NCBI RefSeq assembly: GCF_000018685.1
Contig: NC_010001.1
Coordinates: 4,187,501 to 4,251,500, forward strand
Length of the DNA: 64,000 bases
Direction of reading: 5' to 3'
DNA from: Lachnoclostridium phytofermentans ISDg
GTDB taxonomy: Bacteria > Bacillota > Clostridia > Lachnospirales > Lachnospiraceae
Positions 54,603 to 63,184 of this stretch are shown here, piece after piece (the first letter of the stretch is position 1; each line of letters begins with the position of its first letter). The translations under genes and the position numbers were made by a program. Below the pieces are notes generated by a model, which was given only the letters and a program-made list of their open reading frames with translations, was not told where the DNA came from and made no database searches.

Positions 54603-55616
54603 TTACAGTAATGTAATTCCGTTATTACCTAATTTCTCTATATCTTCTTCTTTCCATATTGAGGACTGAACTTCTCCAATGTGAGCCTTACGTAAGAAGA
54701 ACATACATATTCTACTTTGTCCAATACCACCACCTACGGTATATGGAAGTTCACGATTTAAAACAGCCTTCTGGAATGGGAGTTTGGCACGATCCTTACA
54801 GTCAGCAATTTCTAATTGGTTTGCTAATGATGTTTCATCCACACGAATACCCATCGATGACAATTCAAGTGCTATATCAAGAACAGGATAATATACAATA
54901 ATATCACCATTTAGTGACCAATCATCATAGTCAGGTGCTCTTCCATCGTGTTTTTCACCGCTTGCAAGAGCGCCACCAATCTGCATAATAAATACCGCAC
55001 CTTTTAACTTAGCGATCTTGTATTCTCTATCTTTCGGTGTATCATTTGGATACATATTCTCTAATTCTTGCGTTGTAACAAAGGCTATTTCTTTCGGCAG
55101 AATTTTTCCTATGTAGTCATATTTATCAGAGATATAATGTTCTGTATCTTTTAATGCTTGATAAACACTACGGACAACCGATTTTAAAGTCTCTACATTT
55201 CTTTCGTCATGGAGAAGTATCTTCTCCCAATCCCATTGATCAACAAAAATAGAATGAATATTATCTGTATCCTCGTCACGACGAATTGCATTCATATCTG
55301 TATAAAGGCCTTCTCCATAAGCAAAGCCGTACTTCTTTAATGCCATCCTCTTCCACTTCGCTAAAGAGTGAACGATCTCCACTTCCGCATCATCTTGCTC
55401 TTTAACTCCAAAACTTACCGGTCTTTCAACTCCGCTAAGATTATCATTCAATCCAGTTTCCGGACGAACAAATAAAGGTGCAGAGACACGTGTTAGATTT
55501 AACTGTTTTGCAAGCTGTCTTTCAAAATGATCCTTAACATGCTTGATTGCCCCCTGCGTATCCTTAATATCTAGAGCGGAGTGGTAGTCTTTGGGTAGTA
55601 TTAATAATTCTAACAT
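54603..55616 (-). CDS. asnA: Aspartate-ammonia ligase (AsnA-type asparagine synthetase)
   Basis: The product makes asparagine from aspartate and ammonia using ATP. It is 337 aa, the standard size, related to class II aminoacyl-tRNA synthetases. Visible family blocks are LTRVSAPLFVRPETGLNDNLSG (about 42-63), VEIVHSLAKWKRMAL (about 78-92), FVDQWDWEK (about 124-132) and GGGIGQSRICMFFL near the end (about 298-311). The ATG at 55616 follows TAGGAGGTAGAGAA. It has its own consensus promoter and terminator. Confidence 0.97.
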   Translation of the reverse strand: MLELLILPKDYHSALDIKDTQGAIKHVKDHFERQLAKQLNLTRVSAPLFVRPETGLNDNLSGVERPVSFGVKEQDDAEVEIVHSLAKWKRMALKKYGFAYGEGLYTDMNAIRRDEDTDNIHSIFVDQWDWEKILLHDERNVETLKSVVRSVYQALKDTEHYISDKYDYIGKILPKEIAFVTTQELENMYPNDTPKDREYKIAKLKGAVFIMQIGGALASGEKHDGRAPDYDDWSLNGDIIVYYPVLDIALELSSMGIRVDETSLANQLEIADCKDRAKLPFQKAVLNRELPYTVGGGIGQSRICMFFLRKAHIGEVQSSIWKEEDIEKLGNNGITLL

Positions 55617-55648
55617 TTCTCTACCTCCTATAAAATCTCGCTTTCTAT

Positions 55649-55677
55649 ATCATATCCTCACATGAATAGTTAGTCAA
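55649..55677 (-). promoter_or_regulatory. Promoter of asnA
   Basis: TTGACT (55672-55677) and TATGAT (55649-55654), 17-bp spacer on the minus strand; start near 55642, giving a leader of about 26 nt with no room for a T-box. Confidence 0.85.
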
Positions 55678-55829
55678 TAAATATATTTTACAGTTATCAA
55701 TATTATGTATAATTATAAGTTCTTTATTGCAGTAAATATTAATTAATTGAATTATTACAATTTATTTTTCTGTTGAAAAACCCCGATTTATTCTCAGCAA
55801 GCTAAGCCAATTAATAAAGGCACCTACCA

Positions 55830-55926
55830 AAAATGGACACCCTACTTGTCTTTGGCTATTCACTTTCACACTACTAAGACGTTCTAGGGATTTTCACCCA
55901 TGAGATTGCGCCAATGCTGGGCACAC
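55830..55926 (-). mobile_element. 5' relic of a group II intron
   Basis: Read on the minus strand from 55926, the sequence begins GTGTGCCCAGCATTGGCGCA, then ATCTCATGGGTGAAAATCCC, then TAGAACG, AGTAGTG and AGACAAGTAGGGTGTCC. This is the order of conserved 5' domain I blocks of bacterial group II introns (GTGYGCCC.GCAT.GG, GGGTGAAAGTCCC, GAACG, AAGGCAAG.AGGGTGTCC). About 97 nt remain; no reverse transcriptase or domain V/VI is nearby, so it is a truncated, inactive fragment. Recognition is from memory of the consensus. Confidence 0.68.
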
Positions 55927-55931
55927 TCGAT

Positions 55932-55965
55932 AAAAAAGATGCACCACCAAACGATGATGCATCTT
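55932..55965 (-). terminator. Terminator of the chemotaxis receptor gene
   Basis: AAGATGCA and TGCATCTT arms, extended by GATGATG/CCACC-type wobble pairs, then TTTTTT on the minus strand. Confidence 0.82.
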
Positions 55966-55988
55966 CACCTAAAATATAATAGTAAAGA

Positions 55989-57983
55989 TTATAATTTAAA
56001 CTCAGTAACTAAAGAATTTAACTTGGATGCTAACTCAGATAGATAATCGCTAGCATTCGATATTTCCTCGATGGAAGCGGTTTGTTCTTCGGTCGAAGCA
56101 GAGACCTCTTCGCTTGCAGCAGCATTTTCTTCAGCAACCGCTGATAGACTCTCGAATTCTTCAATAATAGCCTTTCTCATAACATCCATATCATCACCTG
56201 ACCTATCTAACTGCTTAATAGCATCCATAGAATTAGTCATAGTCTTTGCAATAATTTCATACTTCTGATTATTACTAACCACACTATTTGCCTGCTCGTT
56301 TGAGATGACTGAGACACGTTTTATCGTGGTAACAGCATTCTCCGTATTATGCTGTAATTCACTCACGATCTCATTAATTAACTTCGTTGATTTTGAGGAT
56401 TGTTCTGCAAGTTTTCTTATTTCCTCTGCAACAACCGCGAATCCCTTACCAGCCTCTCCGACTCTTGCAGCTTCAATCGCCGCATTTAAAGAAAGTAAAT
56501 TAGTTTGAGCAGCAATCGATTCTATCACACCACTTGCTTCGCCAATTTTATTTGAACTCTCATTCATCTCCATAATTACTTCGTAAATATCATGTACTGC
56601 TACTGTACTTTCATCTGTTATTTTACTAAGTAAAGCAATATCTTCTAGCCCTTCTGTTACGACATTTGATACCTGCCTTGAAGAATCCTTCACCTTATCA
56701 ATATCGCCTTTTACTAGTTCTATTGTTCTTCCTAAGGATTGGGCTTTGCTTGTACCAACCTCCGTACTTTTTGCTTGTTCGGAAGCTCCATCCGCAATTT
56801 CTTCTATCGTTTTCGCAATTTCACAAGCTGCAGAAGATGCTTGCTGGGTGGTGGCAGTAAGCTCTTCCGATGAGGAACTTAATTGCTCTGAAGAACTATG
56901 TATCTCCATTAGTATTGTTCGAAGTGAATGAATAATATTTTGAAGCGATCTTGCAAGTTCACCAATTTCATCTTTTTTCTTTAAGTATTTCTGATCCAAA
57001 TTAGATCTCAAATCAAGACTCGCTATCTTTTTTGAGTGTTCAATTGTGTTGATAATTGGTTTTGTTAAAGAACTTCCAATACTATAGGTTAATATAATCC
57101 CTATTAGAAGCACTATTGTAACCACTATAATTATCGATCTTTGCAGTACTGATACCGAACTTAAGATTTCTGCTCTACTAGCTACAATAACAAAGGTCCA
57201 GTCAGTTCCAGGAACATTAGCAAAGCCAATAAATTGATCTCCTCCATTAAATTGATAATTACTGGTTCCTTTGTCCTGAGATAATATCTTCTCAAAAGAT
57301 TTAGCTAAAGATTTATAATTATCATCAGTTTTCGCTTCTTCAATTGGTGAGAACTGGTTCATGACATAGTCTTGATTTTTATGACCTATTACAGTACCTT
57401 TACTATCCACGATATAGGAATACCCTTCCTCTCCATAGCCAATATCCGCAGCAAGTAAACTCAAAGAATTTCCGTCCATACGTCCGACCAGTGCGCCTAA
57501 TACCTCCCCATTATTCTCTATCGAAACTGCTTGTATTAGGGTAATTTCACCTGTAGCAACACTTATTCCGAAAGAAATCGCATGTCCATTTGAATTCAAT
57601 GCATTTCTCACTGGATGAGTATCCTCGATTTTAATACTGTTTCCTTGCGAATAAACAATTGTCCCATCCTGTGATAATATTCCAAGCTCTATAAAACCTG
57701 TCTCGTCAACCATTCGTTTTAAAAGTCGCTGCTGTTGAAGCAAATCCATACTTTCCATTTCTTCCATTACTGAAATTGTATCTAGAATTTTTCTCTGTGA
57801 TTCCAATCGACTACTTTCCAATTTAGCAGCATCTAAAGCTAAAGCTTCTAACGTAGTTTTCGCTTCCTCAATTATAATATTACTCGCTATATTTATGGTA
57901 ATAATTCCAGAAGTGATTAGGGCTAACAAAATTAAAACAGTAAATTGTATAATAAGTCTTGTTTTAATGCTTTGGCTTTTCAA
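55989..57983 (-). CDS. Methyl-accepting chemotaxis protein with dCache-type sensor
   Basis: The product is 664 aa. A first membrane helix (about 10-32) and a second (about 281-303) flank an extracytoplasmic Cache-like domain with the PAS-like blocks GYSYIVDSKGTVIGHKN and PGTDWTFVIVASRAEI. HAMP follows (about 304-357). The cytoplasmic signalling hairpin tip is AAQTNLLSLNAAIEAARVGEAGKGFAVVAEEIRKLAEQS-like, the CheA/CheW contact. The C-terminus is TEEQTASIEEISNASDYLSELA. The start is a TTG at 57983, 8 nt after TGGAGGG. Ligand unknown. Confidence 0.95.
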   Translation of the reverse strand: MKSQSIKTRLIIQFTVLILLALITSGIITINIASNIIIEEAKTTLEALALDAAKLESSRLESQRKILDTISVMEEMESMDLLQQQRLLKRMVDETGFIELGILSQDGTIVYSQGNSIKIEDTHPVRNALNSNGHAISFGISVATGEITLIQAVSIENNGEVLGALVGRMDGNSLSLLAADIGYGEEGYSYIVDSKGTVIGHKNQDYVMNQFSPIEEAKTDDNYKSLAKSFEKILSQDKGTSNYQFNGGDQFIGFANVPGTDWTFVIVASRAEILSSVSVLQRSIIIVVTIVLLIGIILTYSIGSSLTKPIINTIEHSKKIASLDLRSNLDQKYLKKKDEIGELARSLQNIIHSLRTILMEIHSSSEQLSSSSEELTATTQQASSAACEIAKTIEEIADGASEQAKSTEVGTSKAQSLGRTIELVKGDIDKVKDSSRQVSNVVTEGLEDIALLSKITDESTVAVHDIYEVIMEMNESSNKIGEASGVIESIAAQTNLLSLNAAIEAARVGEAGKGFAVVAEEIRKLAEQSSKSTKLINEIVSELQHNTENAVTTIKRVSVISNEQANSVVSNNQKYEIIAKTMTNSMDAIKQLDRSGDDMDVMRKAIIEEFESLSAVAEENAAASEEVSASTEEQTASIEEISNASDYLSELASKLNSLVTEFKL

Positions 57984-58338
57984 ATTAATTTCCCTCCAAT
58001 GTAAGTTTCAATTTTTTATTCTCGGTACCTTTAGCAAATCATCCTTTGTAACTAGTTCGCTATTCCTCCTCACCCTTTTTTATTTTACTCAGAATTATCG
58101 AATGAAATTTCTAAACCAAATAATGAATCTCATAAATCACATTGAGTAATAAAATGATGTTTTCTTGATTTCATGCGCATAGAAAAGGGAACAACTTCTT
58201 GTGTGTTATTGATAATATACCTTAACGCACAATAGTAAGTTCCCAGTTACTAAAAACCTACGATGTCACTGACCATTCATGAAAAAAACTGAACATGAAA
58301 TTTTTAAAAAATAATGTGATAATAGCACACGAGTACCA
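57984..58338. other. Intergenic region with a long imperfect hairpin
   Basis: No gene is seen. GGGAAC (58187-58192) and GTTCCC (58239-58244) close a 58-nt hairpin whose inner arms TTGTGTGTTA and TAACGCACAA also pair with one wobble. It lies about 100 bp outside the left recombinase site. Confidence 0.5.
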
Positions 58339-58366
58339 ATACAACATAATACATAAAATGTTACAT
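58339..58366 (-). repeat. Left dif-like recombinase core site (inverted orientation)
   Basis: Read on the minus strand: arm ATGTAACATTT, centre TATGTA, second arm TTATGTTGTAT. It matches the site at 59155-59182 at 24 of 28 positions, with 17 identical bases in a row, and is inverted relative to it. Confidence 0.72.
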
Positions 58367-58446
58367 TAAAATTTCCTCTTATTTATTAAAATGCAGCAAT
58401 TTTCTATAACTAATTTTCTAAATAATATAAAAAATGTTGAAAAACA

Positions 58447-58474
58447 ATGTAACATTTTATATAATCATATATTA
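58447..58474 (+). repeat. Possible third recombinase half-site
   Basis: Arm ATGTAACATTT followed by TATATA; the second arm is poorly conserved. It is in direct orientation with the right site and just before the recombinase gene start. Confidence 0.5.
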
Positions 58475-58501
58475 AAACTTTACATCATGGAGGAAATGAA
58501 A

Positions 58502-59062
58502 ATGACGGTTGAACCAATCAGAGATAAGAATAAAATTAAACTAATGCAGCAATTCTTATCTGGGAAAGATTTACGCTATGCCACAATATTTAATTTTGGA
58601 TTAAATACAGGTTTAAGAATCAGTGATATCTTACCCCTTAAAGTTAGCGATATATTAACGAAAAATGGTGAATTTCGTGATTATCTTGTGATTAATGAGA
58701 AAAAAACAAAAAAAGAGAAGAAGATTAAGCTGAACAATGCACTACGAAAATCATTAAATAAATATATTAAAGAATATGAATTAGGACACCAAGATTACCT
58801 GTTTCCAAGCAAAAAAGGCGCCTATATTGGGAGAATTCAAGCATATCGAGTATTAAAGGAAGCTGCTGAATTATTTCATATAGAAAATTTCGGAACACAC
58901 AGCCTACGAAAAACATGGGGCTATTGGACATACAAGATGTCAAAATATAATATTGGCTTAATAATGGATACCTTTAACCATAGTTCTCAAAGTATTACCT
59001 TGCGATACATTGGGGTAAACCAGGATCAAAAAGATGAGCTTTATTCGCTTGTCCAATTTTAA
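58502..59062 (+). CDS. Small tyrosine recombinase (FimB/XerD-like, catalytic domain only)
   Basis: The product is 186 aa from the ATG at 58502, 8 nt after GGAGG; a longer frame exists from 58391. It has only the catalytic domain, like FimB/FimE, with no N-terminal core-binding domain. All catalytic residues are visible: Arg in GLNTGLRISD (about 43), Lys after the beta turn (about 70-75), HSLRK (about 142-146, His and Arg), His in FNHSSQ (about 165) and Tyr in TLRYIG (about 174). It is flanked by matching 28-bp sites on both sides and by repeated ATGTAACA octamers, suggesting it acts on its own locus. Base composition (AT-rich) differs little from the flanks. Confidence 0.9.
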   Translation: MTVEPIRDKNKIKLMQQFLSGKDLRYATIFNFGLNTGLRISDILPLKVSDILTKNGEFRDYLVINEKKTKKEKKIKLNNALRKSLNKYIKEYELGHQDYLFPSKKGAYIGRIQAYRVLKEAAELFHIENFGTHSLRKTWGYWTYKMSKYNIGLIMDTFNHSSQSITLRYIGVNQDQKDELYSLVQF

Positions 59063-59154
59063 TTAATTTTAATTAATTTTCTATAAAATATTGATATTCT
59101 AAGGATATAATGGTATATTATTGTAAAATGTTATATATTTTTAATCATTTCCTT

Positions 59155-59182
59155 ATGTAACATTTTATGTAATTTGTTACAT
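59155..59182 (+). repeat. Right dif-like recombinase core site
   Basis: Arm ATGTAACATTT (59155-59165), centre TATGTA (59166-59171), arm ATTTGTTACAT (59172-59182). The two arms are inverted repeats matching at 9 of 11 positions: the 11-6-11 layout of tyrosine recombinase core sites. A further AGTAACAT copy follows at 59188. Confidence 0.75.
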
Positions 59183-59536
59183 TCATAAGTAACATTTATG
59201 CAAATTCCCTATTTTATTACATAATCAACAGTTATATACTTAGTATATTATCCAATAAATAATATCTTTTTAGTCCGAATTGTATCTTTCACAATTAAGT
59301 ATGTATATTTACTCTTGTACCTTTTGTTAAGGTACTTTTTTTATTTGAATAAAATTAATATTCATCAATAATGATTTTTAAACTATTTACACTATACGAT
59401 TTTACCCAAGCTAATATAAAGAAATTCTTACATTCTTAAATAAGAAATCTAAGTAAATAGAGGTACCCCAAAATTTTTATAATGTGATACCTCATTTCTT
59501 TATTTGATGAATTTTAAGTTCATAACTATTTGCTTA
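59183..59536. other. Intergenic region downstream of the recombinase
   Basis: No gene is seen. It contains the terminator at 59317-59343 and a weaker GAGGTA/TACCTC hairpin at 59460-59493 that could end the MATE transcript on the minus strand. Confidence 0.5.
59317..59343 (+). terminator. Terminator downstream of the recombinase
   Basis: GTACCTT-ttgtt-AAGGTAC followed by TTTTTTT. Confidence 0.88.
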
Positions 59537-60874
59537 TTATCTCAATCGGTTTTCATATTTTAGGATTGCTTTCTTTCTGGAAACGAGATACAACATAATT
59601 CCTATGTTCGCTACAATCAATTCAGCTGCTGGGAACACGAGCCAAACACCCAACATTCCACCAAGTGCAGATAGCAAAAATGCAAGTGGAATGATAATTA
59701 AAAATCCGCGCAAAATTGATATGATATGTGCTGGGCGTGCATAATCGGTCGATGTAAAATAAACAGAAATAATGATATTAAAACCAGCAAAAACACATGC
59801 TGTGAAGTAAATTTTCAAACCTTTTACAGCAATGCTTTGCAAAATCTCATTCTTCTCGCTATTAAAAATACTTGCAATCTGCGGTGCTCTTAGAGCTATA
59901 GTTAGATAAACAATTCCTGAAACAACTAACATAGAAATCATAGCATATCGTAAAATTGCCTGTACATTTTCACGCTTGCCAGAGCCATAGTTACTACTTA
60001 TTAACGGCTGTATTCCTTGAGCGATTCCTGTATATATCGAAACTACTACCAGTGAAAGATTAGCAATAATGCCATAGGCAGCAATTCCTACATTTCCTTG
60101 CAATCTCAGTATAATTATATTAAAAACGATCATAACAATACCGGAAGATACCTCTGTAATAAGCGATGGAATTCCACTTGAAACAATGCCGCTAATAAGC
60201 GTCATAGAGAGGTTACACTTCGTTAAGTGAAAACAATTCTTCTTTCGAAAAAAGAATGGAGAGAGAATTAGTATACTAATTACCGGTGCAAGGCCAGTAG
60301 CAAGAACAGCACCAAAAATGCCCATCTCGAGTGGAAACATAAAGACATAATCAAGTACAATATTTGAGAAGCTCCCGCCTAACATTGCTATCATGGAGAG
60401 TTGCGGAGAGCCATCATTTCGCACAAAGCATAAAAGAACATTATTCAATAGAAACATCGGAGCGAACAATAATATTACTTGTAAATAGGTTTTACTCATA
60501 TGTAAAACTTCTCCCTCCCCACCCAATAGCATTACAATGCGTTCGGAGTAAAAAAGACCAAGTATAAAGAAAATAACAGCAAAACCCAGCGCAAGAAAAA
60601 CAGTATTAGTAAATATGTGATTTGCGCTATCTGTTTCATTTTGGCTACTTTTGATAGAATACCCCGTAGCACCTCCCATGCCAAGCATTAAACCACTTCC
60701 ATGAATGAAACTATAAATAGGAATTGCAAGATTGAGTGCGGCCAGTCCATTCGCCCCAAGCCCTTTGGAAACAAAGAAAGTGTCCGCTAAAATATAACAG
60801 GACAGCCCTAGCATACCTAGGACGTTTAACGATGAGTATTTTACAAAGTTCTTAAGACAATCCGTATTTTCCAT
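59537..60874 (-). CDS. MATE family efflux transporter
   Basis: The product is 445 aa from the ATG at 60874 after TGGAGGTAATATTT. Twelve predicted membrane helices form two MatE repeats. The first opens with YSSLNVLGMLGLSCYILADTFFVSKGLGANGLAALNLAIP and the second with LISGIVSSGIPSLITEVSSGIVM. These transporters expel drugs or metabolites using Na+ or H+. The leader carries a palindromic operator over the -10 and a terminator-like hairpin, so the gene looks tightly regulated, but no regulator gene is adjacent. Confidence 0.93.
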   Translation of the reverse strand: MENTDCLKNFVKYSSLNVLGMLGLSCYILADTFFVSKGLGANGLAALNLAIPIYSFIHGSGLMLGMGGATGYSIKSSQNETDSANHIFTNTVFLALGFAVIFFILGLFYSERIVMLLGGEGEVLHMSKTYLQVILLFAPMFLLNNVLLCFVRNDGSPQLSMIAMLGGSFSNIVLDYVFMFPLEMGIFGAVLATGLAPVISILILSPFFFRKKNCFHLTKCNLSMTLISGIVSSGIPSLITEVSSGIVMIVFNIIILRLQGNVGIAAYGIIANLSLVVVSIYTGIAQGIQPLISSNYGSGKRENVQAILRYAMISMLVVSGIVYLTIALRAPQIASIFNSEKNEILQSIAVKGLKIYFTACVFAGFNIIISVYFTSTDYARPAHIISILRGFLIIIPLAFLLSALGGMLGVWLVFPAAELIVANIGIMLYLVSRKKAILKYENRLR

Positions 60875-60897
60875 AAATATTACCTCCATACAAAAAT

Positions 60898-60953
60898 AAA
60901 AAGCGCCAGAGTTTCATATCTTCTATGGCCTAATGATATGAAATCTGACGCTT
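60898..60953 (-). terminator. Terminator-like hairpin in the MATE leader
   Basis: On the minus strand AAGCGTCAGATTTCATATC pairs with GATATGAAACTCTGGCGCTT around a 14-nt loop, then TTTTTATTTTTG. It lies between the predicted start (near 60951) and the MATE ribosome site, so it could attenuate the gene. Confidence 0.65.
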
Positions 60954-60957
60954 AACT

Positions 60958-60986
60958 TCTTTACTCGGCAGTAAAGAATAAGTCAA
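60958..60986 (-). promoter_or_regulatory. Promoter of the MATE gene
   Basis: TTGACT (60981-60986), 17-bp spacer, TAAAGA (60958-60963) on the minus strand. Confidence 0.5.
60959..60976. promoter_or_regulatory. Palindromic operator over the MATE -10
   Basis: CTTTACT-cggc-AGTAAAG, perfect 7-bp arms; the type of site used by TetR/MarR-family repressors. A second AATAAGT/ACTTATT repeat lies next to it (about 60977-60995). Confidence 0.6.
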
Positions 60987-61137
60987 TAACTTATTCAATT
61001 TAGCGATTAGTGTAACACATGATATTCGGATTGTCAACGCTGTATGATTTTGTTCTTCATAATATAATTAGATGCACAATAGTAATGGAAACCTATGCAC
61101 CCATCTTCAAGGGCTTATCTTATGTCCAAGGATAACA

Positions 61138-61171
61138 AAAAGCCTTGAAAACTATGTTTTCAAGACTTTTA
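61138..61171 (-). terminator. Terminator of tRNA-Trp
   Basis: AGTCTTGAAAAC-ata-GTTTTCAAGGCT then TTTTT on the minus strand, 5 bp past the tRNA. Confidence 0.9.
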
Positions 61172-61175
61172 TTAA

Positions 61176-61248
61176 CAGGGGCAGTAGGATTTGAACCCAC
61201 GACCTGCGGTTTTGGAGACCGTTATTCTACCAGCTGAACTATACCCCT
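61176..61248 (-). tRNA. tRNA-Trp (anticodon CCA)
   Basis: The 73-nt cloverleaf has acceptor arm AGGGGTA with TGCCCCT, and an anticodon loop CTCCAAA giving CCA. The T-arm block GGGTTTGAATCC is present, and the discriminator base is G. CCA is not encoded. Confidence 0.97.
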
Positions 61249-61285
61249 ATATTTAATTTTTATGTGTCACTCACTGTGCTATATC

Positions 61286-61314
61286 ATGATACTATGAATT
61301 GTCATAATTGTCAA
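61286..61314 (-). promoter_or_regulatory. Promoter of tRNA-Trp
   Basis: TTGACA (61309-61314), 17-bp spacer, TATCAT (61286-61291), minus strand, start about 30 bp before the mature tRNA. Confidence 0.85.
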
Positions 61315-61492
61315 GAGAAATATGAAAATTATCTTTCCTTATTTCAGATATCTCAAACACCGATAAATAGCATATTTACGCAGTTTTTTCACTGTAATGA
61401 CTTATTTTTGTATAATTTACCATAATAATTCGTCTTAATATCTCACTTTTGTATAAAAAGATTATCTTATAATATAGACAGCTTTACAAAAG

Positions 61493-61535
61493 GAGGTGTC
61501 TCGAAATGTATGTAATCTACATTTCAAAACACCTC
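61493..61535 (-). terminator. Terminator of the FAD oxidoreductase gene
   Basis: GAGGTGT pairs with ACACCTC and GAAATGTA with TACATTTC, followed by CTTTTG on the minus strand. Confidence 0.7.
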
Positions 61536-61639
61536 TCAACTTCTTTAAAAACAATGAATGATCTTAAAACCTCTATTTTTTAGCTGTTCTAAGCTCATCT
61601 ATAAATCTCTATAATCTATAAAGCTTAATGATTTTATAT

Positions 61640-63040
61640 CTATACTAATTTTCTTCCCATTAAAACACCCATAACTGATGCCATCATAAGGCCTCTTGTC
61701 CATCCAGAAGAGTCTCCTAGACAATGAAGTCCCTTAATGTTCGTATCAAATTCTGGTGTCATCTTAATGCGGTTGCTGTAAAATTTTAATTCTGGAGAAT
61801 ATAATAATGTTTCTGAACTTGCGAATCCAGGAACTACATTATCAACTGCTTGAATAAAGTTTATAATATTTGTCATTGCTCGGTAAGGCATTGCTGCTGT
61901 AATATCTCCAGCGACAGCGTCTGGAAGTGTTGGTTTTACATTGGATTGACTCAATTCCTTTGGCCAAGTTCTCTTACCAGAAAGAATATCTCCATAACGC
62001 TGTACTAAGATATGTCCACAACTTAGCATATTCGTTAATTCACCAACCTTTTGTGCATAAGCTATTGGTTGATTAAATGGAACGCTAAAGTTATGAGAAA
62101 CTAAAATAGCAAGGTTTGTGTTATCAGACTTCATTTCCTTGTAGGAATGACCATTTACTACGGCTAAGTCATTATCATAATTTTCTTGACTAACAAATCC
62201 TCCAGGATTTTGACAGAAGGTACGTACTTTATTCTTAAATGGAGCTGGATATCCAATTAATTTGGATTCGTATAATACCTTATTCACATCCTCCATAATC
62301 TCGTTACGAACTTCTACACGTACACCGATATCTACTGTTCCTGGTTGGTGAGCAATATCATGTTCTTCACATATTTTCTCAAGCCAGTCAGCTCCTTTAC
62401 GACCTGTTGCAACAACAATCTTATCTCCCATTAACTCAATACAATCATCATGTTTTAAAACATTTTCAATGATTGCACCGGTACAGGTGTTGTCTTCTAT
62501 AATAATATCTTTACATATATAATTAAAATAAATCTCCACACCATTTTCTAACAGATACTCTTCAATGCTCTGATAAATCATTTGTGCTTTCTCTGTTCCA
62601 AGGTGCCTGATTGGACAATCGACCAATTTTAAACCAGCTTGAATCGCTCTTTTACGGATATCTTTTGTTTTTTCTGGCTCACTAATTCCCTCAATCTTGT
62701 TATCAGCGCCAAACTCTAGATAAATTCCATCGGTATAGTGAATCGTTTCCTGAGCAAGATCTTCACCAATTAGAGTTGGTAAATCTCCACCCACTTCATA
62801 GCTTAAAGACAATTTTCCATCTGAAAAAGCTCCAGCACCGGAAAATCCTGTTGTGATATGGCAAAAAGGTTTACAATTCATACATTGCTTGGTTTTTGTT
62901 TTTGGACAGCTTCTTTTTTCTACAGAACGTCCTTTTTCAACGATTGCAATCTTTTTATTACTACCCTTTTTGATCATCTCAAGCGCGGTAAAAATACCTG
63001 CTGGGCCTGCTCCAATAATCACGACATCATAGTGTTTCAT
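61640..63040 (-). CDS. FAD-dependent oxidoreductase, COG2509 family
   Basis: The product is 466 aa from the ATG at 63040, 9 nt after GAAAGG; two ATGs just upstream are too close to that site. The N-terminal dinucleotide motif YDVVIIGAGPAGIFTALEM (about 4-22) binds FAD. A Cys-rich stretch, CPKTKTKQCMNCKPFCHITTGFSGAGAFSDGKLSLS (from about Cys45), is the family hallmark. KIVVATGRKGADWL and the closing GDSSGWTRGLMMASVMGVLMGRKLV (FAD contact) complete the fold. The biochemical role of this family is not established. It has a perfect consensus promoter and its own terminator. Confidence 0.92.
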   Translation of the reverse strand: MKHYDVVIIGAGPAGIFTALEMIKKGSNKKIAIVEKGRSVEKRSCPKTKTKQCMNCKPFCHITTGFSGAGAFSDGKLSLSYEVGGDLPTLIGEDLAQETIHYTDGIYLEFGADNKIEGISEPEKTKDIRKRAIQAGLKLVDCPIRHLGTEKAQMIYQSIEEYLLENGVEIYFNYICKDIIIEDNTCTGAIIENVLKHDDCIELMGDKIVVATGRKGADWLEKICEEHDIAHQPGTVDIGVRVEVRNEIMEDVNKVLYESKLIGYPAPFKNKVRTFCQNPGGFVSQENYDNDLAVVNGHSYKEMKSDNTNLAILVSHNFSVPFNQPIAYAQKVGELTNMLSCGHILVQRYGDILSGKRTWPKELSQSNVKPTLPDAVAGDITAAMPYRAMTNIINFIQAVDNVVPGFASSETLLYSPELKFYSNRIKMTPEFDTNIKGLHCLGDSSGWTRGLMMASVMGVLMGRKLV

Positions 63041-63184
63041 CTGCATCATCCTTTCGGTAATTCCTTCATCAGTTTACTGATTCGAAACTTTATTCTGAAA
63101 CTATAAAGCGGTGAAAAAAGCAATTGCTTCCATATCCCCTTATTTTCTTCCTGATATGTTTACAATAGTTTCTTAACCGTATTT

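Larger units (their letters stand above)
61249..61639. other. Intergenic region between tRNA-Trp and the FAD oxidoreductase
   Basis: It contains the tRNA promoter, a TATAAT at 61468-61473 on the plus strand with no good -35, and the hairpin at 61493-61535. No convincing gene; a 25-codon frame at 61506 is discussed in the findings. Confidence 0.6.

Noticed and set aside
55617..55680. T-box leader before asnA
   Set aside because: The promoter leaves only about 26 nt of leader, too short for any T-box.
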